NCBI RefSeq assembly: GCF_000003815.2
Contig: NC_049990.1
Coordinates: 13,012,771 to 13,076,770, forward strand
Direction: 5' to 3'
DNA: 64,000 bases
Source of the DNA: Branchiostoma floridae
Lineage: Eukaryota > Chordata > Leptocardii > Amphioxiformes > Branchiostomatidae
Position numbers and translations under genes: made by a program. This document shows positions 44,868 to 58,968 of the stretch, in pieces; the stretch's first letter is position 1; the number at the start of each line of letters is the position of its first letter. Under the pieces are notes generated by a model. The model did no database searches. It saw only the letters and a program-made list of their open reading frames with translations, and had not been told where the DNA came from.

Positions 44868-47800
44868 GAAACCAGGAGGATATTAGGAAGACACATCCAG
44901 TGGCTGTTGTGTGCATCTGTTGCGGTGAATATGATGCTGCTGCTGTTTGTGATGTTTCACCAGCCTGAAGCAGGTTTTCCAACACTAAGAGGACATCATC
45001 CCATCAATCCAGAGCTGATGGACAAAAGGTGGGCAGAACACTCAATCTATGTAACTGTAACAGTGGGGTTCAAGTACGCAGCCTACCGTCCTTGTCAAGG
45101 AGCTCTCAGCTTTTGTGGCGACAGCGGTAGCGTACTGGATTTGTGATCCGGCTGCCCAGGTTCAGTGCGAATTTGAATCCCGGGAGTCGGGATGTTGTTT
45201 CTTTCTGTTTTTACTCGCCCTTCTGAATTTCTACATAACGTTTATAGTTCAGCATTCAGTCCGTCAATCAATTCTTATGTTTGATGAAACTAGGTATTTA
45301 GAGATATCAAGTCGACGGACAGTGGTTTCAATATTCTGAAAAAATTGCAATTTCATATAGTATTTAGTGTGTTTCACAATCTCTCACTGACCAAATGGGG
45401 TGGCAACTCGGGCTGAGATCGCATGGCACAGCAGCAGCGTGTTTGGCTCAGGACTGAGAGGTTTCGAGTTCGAATCCTGCCGTGTCACCGATCTTGTGCC
45501 CTAATGGGAAGGGCACTTTACAGGGCTTTCATCACTTTACTCGGTTGAAAATGAGTACCGGTACCTAGGTTTGGTTAGAGCCGTCTCTTGGATAGGAGTT
45601 CTCTGTTGATTTGTCTTCTACTCATTTAAAAGCAGTCTGTCTGACTCGTTAAATGGAGGTCCCGTGTTTGGGGAGAGCCACACCTCGAGTACGTTAAAGA
45701 ACCAACCACATGTGCGATGGTGCGGTGTGAGTGGTTCAAAATCTACAGTCCCTGGCTGCAACTGGGGCTATTACTGTTGTATTGAGGTCATTAGGCGCTG
45801 TATACAGGCTGCCATTTCAGACCCTTGCGACTTAGCCCAGCCTATTGTAAGCTCCTCGCAATTCAGCCCCTGGCTGCAAAGAGAGAGTAGTTGGCCCAAA
45901 CAAAAACAACAAAAAAACTGTAAAATCGGCCACTAGGAGTGCAATTTTAGTGAGACTACAGTTGCATATAGCAATGGACATACCTGCTACAAACGTATTG
46001 ATCAATGTCCGAACATGACAGACCTTGCAAGCTAGGTATGGAGAAATTTTGAAATCTTGTCCATCTGAAACGCCATTACCAGGTCCTGTTTTTTGTGGGG
46101 GAAAATTAGCTGTTAGACTACGCTACAACTTACGAAAACTGTGAGGCCAGATTATGATGTAGTATACCCTCAGAACATTTTAAGGCTTGATTACGTTTTA
46201 CGTGGAACTTCAAGGCTCGATTATGCTTTACGTGAAATGTACTGGACATAATTTGCATAATCAATGAGGAAATTGCATCAGTCTATTGTTTTCCGTAAAT
46301 GGCCTTCGATAAATGTAACATATAAATATGATAGGTATTACCATAAGCAGATACCAAGTATGCAAATGAGGAATTAGTTGCATAATATCTGCAAAAATAG
46401 CTTAATTAGGAACTTATATAATTCAATTGATTTCTACAAGTGAACTACGATGTTTGAATATGAACACTGGAAATGATTAGATATTGACGTAGTCTGCATA
46501 ATCAATGTAATTTAGTACAGTAACTTCATGCGGTAGGCACAAGTGTGTGTGAAAACCACATGTGATACGAACACTTCAGATGGGCACGAACACTACAATG
46601 GTACAAAGACTACAGGTCTATGATCTATCATCAGACATATATCAGTATGGACACGACAGAGGGTGGTACGTAAGTTACATGGACTGCAGTTCCCATGCAT
46701 AATCAGCAATTATTTTGCATCGCTCTAGGTCCTGCAGCTGTAGGTGGCCTAAACTTACACCCCGCACACAATACATTGTAATTTTTCTGGTGCAGGTAAT
46801 TTTCAATGTTACCTGCACCAGTACAGGTATGCAGAAAAAAGTATTTCGAGCCCTGAGTACCAATTGGTCATTTAACTGTGCACCTGAAGGCCCAAAAATG
46901 AAACCTCACTCAACAACACCAAATGATATATGTACCAAATATATCATGATAAATATCATGATTGCAGTCCAACATTCTGGAGATGAAATAAAGGGTGGGC
47001 AATTTCTCTCAACTGATCGGTGGCAGTGAACGGATTCAAACCCTGAACCTCTGGGTTATGGGTCAAACACTCTCTGCTGTAAATATGCCACATGATCCCA
47101 CAGTCATGATATCCTGCTGGAAATAAAATCCTATCATATCACATTTGAGCCACAATGAAATTAATATTTTGAGTTACTTTTGTGCAAACACCAAAAAGTA
47201 TGAATAGATAAAATGTGTCATGTTGAATATGTCCCGGAACAATGGGCTTAATTTTTGCAGATTCTTGAAGCCTTAGAAAGCTATTCATAATATTACTGTT
47301 TAACAAAAGCCCATTCCAATCCGAAAAAGTAGTTACATATATGTCATGACATAGATTTCCAACAGTAATGACTAGTCTTCATGTGTATCAAATTGCAGAG
47401 GTCTCCCGGCCATCCTTGTAGAAAAAGTTCCCAAGTCACACACTGTGACAACAGACAGCAACACAAGGAGAGAGAAGGACCTGAAAGATAACAAAGAATG
47501 GGAGAAAGTGCAGCAAGTTCCAACCGAGAAGCCAACCTGGTCATACAACAAGACAGCAGCTGATGTTTTCAGGTCTGTATTTATGTTACTTTGTCCTTTT
47601 TTAACCGCCTTGCTCTGTCCCAGTGTCAAATCTCTAGAGCCTAGTGTTCACAATTTATCATGACTGGAAACTCATTTGCAAGTAGGCTGTGGAAAGAAAA
47701 TCAATTATTTTCAGCTGTATTTTCAATCGTCTATTGTTCAGCAATGGCTGCGTTTGACCTAAGCACCTTTTCCTTGACATATCATCTAATCTCCAAGCAG

Positions 47801-50800
47801 ATCCACAGTGGTTTAATATAGTATCAAACCCACCGTAGGATCTGCATTTATTCAGCTTCACAAAAGGCTATTAACATCCAATTGTTGCCTAATCAAACTG
47901 TGCTTGCTGCGTAGGTGTTAATTGCCCTCCTTCCTGTTTGGCGCAGATCTCCTACAGGGTCAATGAAGTTGTCGCAATAAAGATGTAAATTGCTCGTAAA
48001 ATCATTAGCACCTCGGATATTTGTAAATAGCTGTTAATATGGCACAGGGAGGGGCAGAGACACCTTTATTCAATAGAAATGCTCCTCCCTGTTCCAGTGA
48101 AGGCAGATCTCCGGTGCCCGTTTGACTCCCTTAGCCGGCTACACTCCTTTGCCAGCTTTGATACTATCTTATGGCACCGTAGGATCTGCTTGGAGATTAA
48201 TATCATCAGCTATCACAAATGTGGTTTAATTGTCTTTCATTGAAGAAAATGCAAAAAAAAAAACCCAACTTGAATAAGCCTGGCAATAAACATGTTATTT
48301 TTGCTATGGTTATGGTCTCTGAATATACATGTAGGTGAACATAGTTCTTACATTCATGTAACTCAAACTCAGGGAGTTGACTGGAAGTTCCTAGCTGTTA
48401 TGAAGTTTTCTGCTGGTTCCGAGGCCTAGTTGTAATGATTGGACTTAATACAAATGGATTCTGATGCAAGTTGAGAGTACTGTATCATAGTCAGTCTCTC
48501 AAGATGCCACTTTTTGTAGATTATTTGCCACTAGAATATGATCATATTAATAATTATATTTTAGCCATGCCACAGGTATGGGTAAAATGTGCCCTGGACA
48601 AATGAGCACATGGATTCACTTATTTGCATACAGTACAACAAAATGCTTAGTTTTGCTATTTTTTGGCAATTTTTTGACCAAAAAAGGACACTTTTGGCTG
48701 CTGTACCCAGGTTTTACAACCAAATGACCTAACTTTTGGTAAAGGGATGCACTAGATGTATATTCAAGTGGCCCATTTATACTACTAGTATTTGGCATAG
48801 AGTCCATTCCAAGTCACCTTGCGGATGTTTGTTGCCATTGTTCAGAATGAATTTTAAAGTTTTGTAATTATATGTCTAGGACATTTGATACTGTTTCAAC
48901 TTCAAAAATATTTCCCTGGTCCTGATAGACTTTGGAAATATTCATCGTGTGGAATTGGATACTTCTAATGATTTCTAAATAATGATAACAGCATTCTACC
49001 ATCATCTACCATTTTCTATCATTTTTTTGTAACATTTTGCAAATGGGACAGTGGGCTAGGAAGATAGTAATTCACACATCCTTGCAAAGTATGGTTGGGT
49101 GCCATGCAACAATGGTCCACCACAAGGGATCCACCAGTGCCCAGCAGTAAAATCTAAAAATATACAGAGGCAACAATAGGGCCTACTTTTATGGGGGCAA
49201 TATTATTAAAACTAATTTTTACCATTTGGGAAAGTTTTGCAAATATTTGTAAATATTTGTAAATGTGAAAGAATCACACAGAGGTTCAAAATTATTCTAA
49301 ATAATGATATTTTTGTACAGTTTCTTTCAAAATGTTTCTAATCTATTCAAAGGAATACCAAAAGATGAATATTAGTAAATTTCTTCAAATCAATTCAATT
49401 GTTGTGGCTTACATATTCTTTTATTCAAAAGAATTCAGACTTATTAAAAATCTGGAAGAGTCCATTCATGCACAGGGAAACTTTTGTTTCTAAATTCAAT
49501 TTAAAGTTGGACTGGGTTACCTATACAAAGGTCATGATTTTAGTGTGATTATTTCTGGACTGGTCTATTTTGCAATCTTACATGAGGTGTGCTGGAAGAG
49601 ACCATTCTTGCACAGAGGGGGGCATTTCTTAAATATTAATTTTTTGACTCTGGTGATTATGTCAAAGTGCTATTTTAGCGGAAGTATTTTTGGACTGCTC
49701 CACTTTACATAGGGATATCACAGGAAGAGTACATTCTTGCAAGGAGGGGGGACTTTTTTCAACTTCAGTTTTGGACTGGTGATGATTCAAAATTCCATTC
49801 CTTTTTCGCGGAAGTGTTTTTGGACTTGTCTATTTTACCTTTTTACATGGAATCAGCTGGAAGAAAGGGTATGCCACCTCGTAAGGAGTGGTATAACCCC
49901 AACGGTGCTGTAATACGCCGTATGACTATGACTTACTGAGTCTGACATTGGGTACACTGGAAGAGTCCATTCTTAGATGGAGGGATTTTTTAAGATTGAT
50001 TTTTGGGCTTAACTGTGATTAAGTAGTTAGAAGTCATTTCAAGCAGAAGTGTTCCATTTTGGCACATGGGTGATTTTGGAACCGTCTATTGTTGCATTGG
50101 GAGGGAGATGGCTGAAATATACTGTATTTGCTCTCAAGCAAATGTTGGCCTTTCTAGTTTTACTCCTTGCCATGCATGGCCATTTATCTGTACTTTGTGC
50201 ATAGCCTTCTCACCAGCTGGAAATACCACTGTGACCCTACTCAACACTGCTTCTCTGCCTCGCATCCAAGTGCCTTACCCTATACTTCTACTCATACTGG
50301 AATTGCAGTGTCCCTGTCCAACATTGCATCCCAATTTCAGTGGCTTTGCTTTGCAGTGGCTTCTTGGTTGGAATGCCAGTGACCCTGCTCAATACCCCCC
50401 CCCCCCTCTCACTGTAATTCCATCAATCGCTGAACTGTGGCTGACGAAGTTTTCTAGGCCAAATGCCTCCATTCCCAAAGGGAGTCTGCATGACCCACTT
50501 TCTGCCTGCAGCTGGAAATCCAGTGGCCTTGACCAACACTGGCTCCCTGACCATAATTCCAAAGATGCCTGTGGACCTTAGCATTCCTGTGGACACATTC
50601 CTGTACAATTCCTAGAATTCTTGCGGACTGCACACAATGCCATAATTAGACTTGCCCCTGAGGTGTCACCAAAAACAGTCAACACCTGATCTCAACTAAA
50701 TGGAAGAGCAATTCATTTGTTGTCATTTGACATAAAGGGGACATATTCATATTATGAGGGTCCTTCAAAAAGTAATACTATAATTTGTTTTATAAGGCCC

Positions 50801-53800
50801 CGCTCATGATGCAAAAAAATTAACGGTTCTAGCCATTTGGCAAACTGAAACGGGTAAATTCGGGTCATCATGAACGCTCGTTCCGGGTACAAAGACCAGC
50901 ATATTTTTTGCATACCTCGCAAGGTGGTTTCTAGTGATCTGTACTTGCGAATTGTCATTATGATCTCAAAGACAAAAGCGACGGGGATTCGGATAACATC
51001 CAGGCACCTGTATTCGTAATCAGCTTCACGGGAAAAGTATAGACTTTTAAATCTCAGATCAGTCGGGTATTTCAGCAGAATTTTTAATCTTAAAATTTCG
51101 CTTTGATTTGATCATTACTGGGCCGCCTCCTGGTCGACCGAAGATTTACCGACAGTCCTGATATCGGGAGCAGAATGCTTTCAGAGGCATTTCCAAGGCA
51201 ATGAAGGAATATTGCAGCTTCAGCAAGAAATTGGTTCAGTTCAAAGACCAATAATCTGATGCAGAAGTACAAACTTTAAAATTTGCACAGAATCACAACC
51301 TCAGCGGGTCATCTTCCTTCTACAACGGTAGAGAGGTCCCAAACGTATTGATCACCCCCATATATGCTTCTTTACTTTTTGCTATAATGATACTAATGAA
51401 AAATTGTCAAAAGTGTTGATATCTCTTTGGCTAGACTTAGACCAATTGTAAATATACCTTCATCGGAACTTTTTTCAACTACCCAGCGGCTGCTAACACT
51501 GGCTTAATCCTCTTAGGAAGGAGCTAGAGGCTATCTGCAATACAAAAGATGATTTCATCGTCACAAAGGAGAACTTCCCATTGGGGAGTGTCATACAGTA
51601 CGATGCAGAGAGACACAGCAGGTTGAACGTCACCAACGATGTGTGGAAACGTTTTCCCGAGGTAAGTCTTAAATCTCAGACAAAAAAGAGAACAATTACA
51701 AAAGCATGCCAAGTTATGGCGCACTGTCTACCGTAGCTCAAAATCGGAAGTTATTTTCACGCTAACGATTTACGTACTCGGTGTTTGCCAGTTGTAACGC
51801 GGAGGGTGAAGGGTTCATGGACCGTATGAATGCACTCCTTATTCAAGTATGGTCTCTAGATGAATGTGTTAAAAATTAATTGATCAAAACATGACCACTG
51901 TTTGGCAACTAGCGATGGAGCGCCCTGAGTTCGAGTGCGTAAAAAAAGCGTAACATCTTAGGGCGGCCCCGTTACGTTCTTGGGTTACAGATATTACAAA
52001 CTCCAATTAGTCAATTCCTGTGCAAGAGCCGTAGATTGTAGACACAATCGTTTCAACGCTGCGCTGGTCGAATGTACTCTTACTAATTCGATAGGCACAC
52101 TTCTACCAGTGCAATAGTTGTAGAGTGTAGAAATACTAGTCTTATTGTACTTAACAAAATTACTTTTAGTCATGTGATAGTGGGCAATAGTACTTTGCAT
52201 TTGACTCCCTGTACAATAGAAATAGATTGTAAAAATACTAATAATTTAAAAAAAAAACAAGTGGCCGTAGGTAACACACTCTGTGACGTAATTATGGTTT
52301 GTCAGTTGTGTTGTTTTCAGTGGTGTACGTATCGTGTTTATTATTCATTAATAGCCATTTTCCTCTAATAAACTAACAACCATTTGCCCGCGGCTTCAGA
52401 TGTTGCCGTAAATTTACCATAAACAGGTGATGATTATCATATTCCAGGTAGAACGACATCTGTCAGGAATACGATGTCACGATGTCAGCTGTCGTAACAC
52501 CACACATAATACGACGAACACCTGTTCAATCACATCTGTAACTCCCACTGCGTCATTTATAACTATATAACAACACTGATGATATTAACAGCCCCAGACA
52601 TTGAATACGATGAACACAAAGAATGAAACGAAACCCAAATTATCCAAATCACAGAGAATATAACGGTGATTTGGGAAATACTACGAGCGGACGACATGCA
52701 AAAGAAATGTTAAGACTTTACTTGACTGACACACGACCAGTCACGTAAATACCCAATACATCTCGATCTATCCCAATACTAGTATATGCTATGCCGTGAT
52801 ATTGACAAATAACGACGGACAGGAGACATGAAAAATTTACATGGCTGTGACGTAAAAATATTAACAAGCCGATGATATTGACAGTTCCAAACATACAAGC
52901 TAATTTTCGCCATACAATCAAGAAACACAAAGCCTGAAGAAAGTACAAACACATCTTTCACATAAATAAGGCAAAAAATCAACTAATACCAAAACTGTAC
53001 CAAACATGTCTGTCATGTCTGTTAAACGTATATATCGAATATGTAGCAAATATTCCTGTACATTATTACACAACATCAGCATAACACAAGGGGCAGAACG
53101 AAACAACTAACAACACACACAATAGATAACAGACCGGTGTAGACCTGTGTGAGCATAACTCGAGAAGCTGCCATGTACTTCTGCCGGTCCAAATCGGAGT
53201 TTCTGTTGAATCACTGATTCTGCAGGATCTCTCCTCCCTGATATGTATTTAGATATGTATGGATTTGCAACACTGGGCCCGGACAAGATTTAGACCAAAT
53301 GTAACTGTTACACATCCTGTTCTAGAGTTCACCTTTTCGACACATGAAGCACTCGCGGTGCAGCGTGGTTGGAAACAGTGGGCTTCTGAAGAACAGTAAC
53401 TGTGGGAAAGAGATAGACTCAGCCAACTTTGTTTTCCGGTAAGTAACTTGGACAATTACACGAGAAATTAGATGATGGTAGTATTCAAGGGTGATTCTAG
53501 CATTGATAAGATAAATCAGATTCATGCATTAAATTAGGTCATTACGTTTCATATAAACTATTAAATAATAAAAGCAATTCTAATTGCTGCATAGCTAATT
53601 GCAATCAACACTCACGGAGAAAAAAATCGAAGAAGGTGCCTAACAGCTATCCTAGTTATGAAATCAATTTGATCCTTATCTATTGAAGGAATTTAATGAT
53701 TTTTTTGCAGTAGAAGATAGGTTGTCCAACATTTTGAGCACATGTACAAATGTATAGAAAGTTTCAATATTTCCATGTTGAGAGTCTTTCTAAATGACAG

Positions 53801-56800
53801 ATGTTGTTCTATTCTACCTTCAGCATATGCGCACTGATTCTCATCCCCAGTTTAATGGGGGCCCTAATGCCCTTTTCTGCAGAGAGTAATCGACGGTTTT
53901 AATCAAACGTATTTTGAAGCGAGATCGGTCAAATTCAACGTAAAATGTAGAGCGTAGTCGGTACATTTTATTGTCGAGTAATATCGGCCCCTTTAATTTA
54001 ACGTAATGCGGAAGCTAACCGGATTTTACTTTAAAACCTAATTTATATAAATTGTTTATAAAGCGTAATCAAAATTTTATTAAACCCATAACTAGTCTAC
54101 GGGCAAACGTAACCCGTGAAAATGAAGGAAAAATTACGTCTCAAGGGTCCAGATTTCAAAATTTGGCTGGACCTTCCGTGCGATGGCTCGGCCCTTCGGC
54201 ATTGGACATGGTCAAAATATGTTGCAGGGGCGTCACCCCTAGTACATTTCTAACCGATAGAAATTTCATCATCGAACTTAGACTAGTTTACAAGCTGAAT
54301 TTGGAAATGATGTTTAAGAGGGTCAAGATTTCATTTTTTTCTGGTTGGCCCTAAAATGCAACGGCTTGCACGACGCTCCGGCGCTCATCTCCTCAAAAAT
54401 CTTTTCTCTGACAGAAATGTTTGTTGGCAGACTATGCTTGATTTAAAAATCAACTTATGCCTTTCAACTGCTAGAAAGTTAAAGATTGAGATAGACATAA
54501 TGAAATGCGCATTGTGATCATCAGAGGCTATTTGCATAATTCTCTTTCTCTCCCTCTCTCTCCCCCTCTCTTTTTCTCTCTGTCTCTCTCTCCCTCCCTC
54601 CCGCCCCCTCACATATTTACCAAGTCCAGCTCATGACGTGGTAGTTGCAGTCTGCGGTTGCCGTGGTGTTTGGCTTTTCTAGTATCTCACTCTTCTCCTT
54701 CATGTAAGACAGAAGGCTGGATTCAAAGGCTCAGACTGTCGTGTGACGCTCACATGTTCCGCCATCAATTCCTGTTCAGTGAGTCTGTATCCCAGGTGAA
54801 AGAATTTATGTGGCATTTCTTTAGGTTGCTTTTACAACATTGACAGGGGCGATCTAATCAGCTGCTGTCTTTCCTGAGTTGCCCATAGAAAAGGGACTTT
54901 GGAATACGGTAGTTGTCCAGGTGCACAAAGATGTCCTTCCCTGAGATAAATGATAATACCTTTAGCAGCACTGAAGTCACAAATCTGTCAACACACTGTT
55001 GTATGGGGTTTTCGGAAAAAAAAAACAGTAGCGCTAGTTCACCTTTATTCACGGGGTAACCTTTGTCCGTTGTACCTAAAACAGGATATTTAGGGATATC
55101 ACGTTGATGGACGGTGGTTTTCCAAATGCATTTTTTTCATCATAATGCAGTTTGAGACCTCCGTCCGTCTACTTGATATCCCGAAATACCCTTTGGGTTA
55201 AATACATCGAATAAAGGTCATCCTCCGAATAAAGGAGAACTAGCGTTACAGACCAGACAGGGAAATGCATTTGGAAAACCCTGTCCAGTCTGAAAAGTCG
55301 TTCTGCATGCTTAAAGCTCAATTTAGACAGCGCTTAACACTTGATTGATGCACAGTACTAATAGAATCATGGCAGCATCATGAGTGACCCGAAGGTGAAA
55401 CTAAATAGGTGAATGAAAAGTGAATGGGGAGAACATTCTTGCACTATAGTTGTAACAGGTACAACGTAGGCAATCTGTATATACATGGGAGTTGAACTAT
55501 GCACTTTTGCTAGAATCCAACAATCTAATCTTATCTACATGTACATGTAACTGTATCTACCAGTATATCTGACAATGTGCTATTTGCACGTATACCCGGC
55601 CGGCCGTGACTTTTTATTGTGCACAAGACGTCGCACATAAACAAAAACGTTAATTAACACCGTTGCAACAGAATGTCCGATACGAATAAATACCAGGCTT
55701 GGGACAAACATCCGTCAGTGCACACAAAGTATTGTGTTGATGACGATTGAAATTTGTCGCAAATAAGACAACTTTTACTCAAAATCCTGCTTGCGACTTG
55801 TGTTTTGTAACTGGCTTTGTTTGGCTGTTGGGTTGGGGGTAGGGCTCATTTGTGTGGCTTTCTGATAAGCATGTCAAAATTCTATTTAACCCAAGGATCC
55901 CAAAGTGCTGCAGGCTACTAGTCAGCAAGGAATGTAGTCACGAAGATGAATCTAAAGCGGGTATTATTGGAAACAATCATTGTATAAAAGATACCTCGCC
56001 GTGAGATCCGTTGGACAGTGGTGTAAATGGCCCCAGAACGCCGAACTACAAAAAAGGCTGGTGTTTTAGTCCTTCGTCATCTCGGCCGTCGACTGCCGCT
56101 TACGTTTGGTCATTGCCTTAAACATTAACCTGCTACGGAAGCTCCCGCACATGTGTGTACAAATCCATATACCGAGTTCGACGTTTCAAAACTCAAAGAG
56201 TTTGAGGTACAAAAAGATGGCGGTACGGACGGACAATATCTCTGCTTTATTCAAAACTGACTGATGTGCAGTCTGATTGGTCAGAGAGACAACGATTGGA
56301 TTACCCACAATACACTTTTCAAGTGTACCGATGCAGAAAAATACAGAGTCGCATATTCAAGATATCCCCACAATGTACTGCTCCAAAGTACAGGAGACGA
56401 GCACGGATGCGTAAAAAACACATTTTGCATCCTCACGAATCCGACTATCCTGGTATTCAGGGTAACGTGGATTATCTCAATTATATTGACGTTACAAAAT
56501 GTGGTATCCGAGGTACAAAAAGGTGGAAAGATATGACCACTCTAAAATTGACATTTTGCTCATAAACAGTGTTGCATAAATGTGCTACATCGTGTTAAAA
56601 ACAGTATTGCATGGGGCCTTCCGAATGGTTAACGTCGCCTGGCTATATGATAATAAGTGATAGCTACCCCATGATAAAATATTAGATTAATTATAGTTTT
56701 TAAAGTGTAAGCAATTTCTTCTAATTTTCAGAATCAATATTCCAGATTGTGCAACTCTCGCCACATCCTCTGAAGAATTCATGATACAAATCTGAACAGA

Positions 56801-58835
56801 AGTGTTAAGCGGTGGTTGATATAAATTGACTCTAATCTATTATCAATTTGAAATATATTATGCAAATTTTCCTAAAAAGAATATCTTTCCAGAGAAAGTA
56901 TTTAGTCAAACTTTAAAAAATTGAAGGTAATTGGACGCTTCAAACTTTAGATATGCACGATTCTGCTAGCCCTAGGCTGTATCACCCGTTTGGACCATAA
57001 GTATGTCTCAGCTCAAGGGCGTCTCGTATCTCAATCACTATAATCGTACTATGAAGAAATGAGGTTTGATTGTGATTTAATTTACTATGGTATAAAAACA
57101 TAGACTCTCCGGATCTTTTCAATGTTGCAAAAAAAACATTTGGTCATTAAACCCCTCTTTTCTTTCTGTCTGTAGTTGCAATATGGCCCCAATTGATGGA
57201 GATCACATCGCTGAAGTGGGAAGCAAGACTGACCTTATCACTGCAAACCCGACTATCATTCGAGATAAGTATGTGTTACCATAAAATTTTCAGTAAAATT
57301 CAATAGTAGGTTTAAAACGAAACTTTAAAAATGTTTTTAAGATTGAACACTAGTGACACCCCATGCTTTCATTTGATGAAGACCTAATCTTTTAATTGTT
57401 TCTAAGAATTTTGTTTATATCCACAGTTCTTTTTAAATAAGGATAGGTGACTTTGATCCTTCAGTGTGTTTGGTTTTAACCTTGGACCCTAACAGCTAAG
57501 TAAGTCTGAGATCGGTCGATTAGTGTTGGGGGTTGACCCTTATTTATCAATTAGTACCGATACTGCAGGCGACAGTTTAATGCTTAACCTATCTAATAGT
57601 ATAGTATGAAAATCCTTTAGGGGGACGTAACATTCAACAAAACTCTTTGAATAGTCCATTATCAGGTGCATTTTGGTACTGAAAGGAACATAGTCTCAAT
57701 TGGTGCACACATGAGATTCACTTACATAAAATTTCTTTTTTTTTATCTGACGCAGCAATATGTCTTTACATGTTATGCCAGATTAACCAAATTAATAATT
57801 TAAAAGGTAATGAATGATTGATTAACATTGCAACCTTGAAGATCACTATAGCCACTTTCTCCCAACTACACATTATAAAAACATTGTCAAATTAACACGA
57901 TCATTTTTCGTTACATATTTACCTTAAGCACCATATAGGACCCTTTAGTAAATGTGTCCCATGTCGCAGTAATAACGTCTATGTGTCAAGTATGAAAACG
58001 TCATCATTTGTCATTAGTGTATTATACAATTATTATTTCTCCTTTATGCTTAGCATAGTGTCCCTCTCAAACCAAGCTACTAAGTTAAGTTGGTGTGTTA
58101 CGCCGAACGGCGGTTATACCGGCTATATATATACAGATACAGATACATATGCTACCTACAACAATGGAAACAGTCCACTGATACTTTTAATTGATATTTT
58201 TCAATCAAGTTGTTATCCGCCATTATATTTCAGGTACAAAAATCTTCGGAACCATACAATGAAGGAAAAGTTCATCAAAGATACCTCCGTTTATGGGAAA
58301 TCTTACATTTGGATGACACCTTTTGCATACAAGATGTGTACATCATACACCTTCAAAGCCCAGCAAGTATTGAAGGAACTTAAATCTGACAATGAAATAA
58401 TATTTGCAAACCCAGTATTCATGGGCAAGATAAATGGGTACTGGAAAAAGAAGGGAGTCAAGGCATGGAGAGCATCTACAGGTTTGTACTCATCTGAGAG
58501 AGAATGTTATTTTTGGGAATAAGAAATTTTGAATAGTATATGTATATCTATATATCTGTGTATAAGTCAAGGGGAGATTGGAACCCAGGGGAATTCGGAA
58601 TTCTCCTAGGGAAAATTGGAATTCCAATCAATCCGAGGGAATCCCGAATTCCAATCTCCCTAAGGAGAGGTTGGAATTTTACCAGAACACTAACAGCCAT
58701 TACCACGATACCCCCACTAATCATGATACAGCAAAATTAAAAGTTGTGAAATCATTTAGTCAATTTTCCTAAACAATTTCACCTAATCTGAATTTCTGAA
58801 TCTATCTTTCTACATGTCTCTATCTATCTATCTAT

Positions 58836-58909
<74 letters not shown>

Positions 58910-58920
58910 TATATATATAT

Positions 58921-58968
<48 letters not shown>

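Noticed and set aside
50066-50581. 171-codon plus-strand frame
   Set aside because: No recognisable domain; sequence is a decayed tandem repeat with a C-run, so the open frame is probably chance.
50755-50960. Mariner-like end GAGGGTCCTTCAAAAAGTAA
   Set aside because: Looks like a terminal repeat, but no matching opposite end or transposase was found within the next kilobase.
54052-54354. 100-codon plus-strand frame
   Set aside because: No motif, splice context or repeat protein similarity could be argued.
56264-56565. Overlapping 90- and 99-codon frames
   Set aside because: Two frames open over the same stretch without homology; more likely chance in a sialyltransferase intron.
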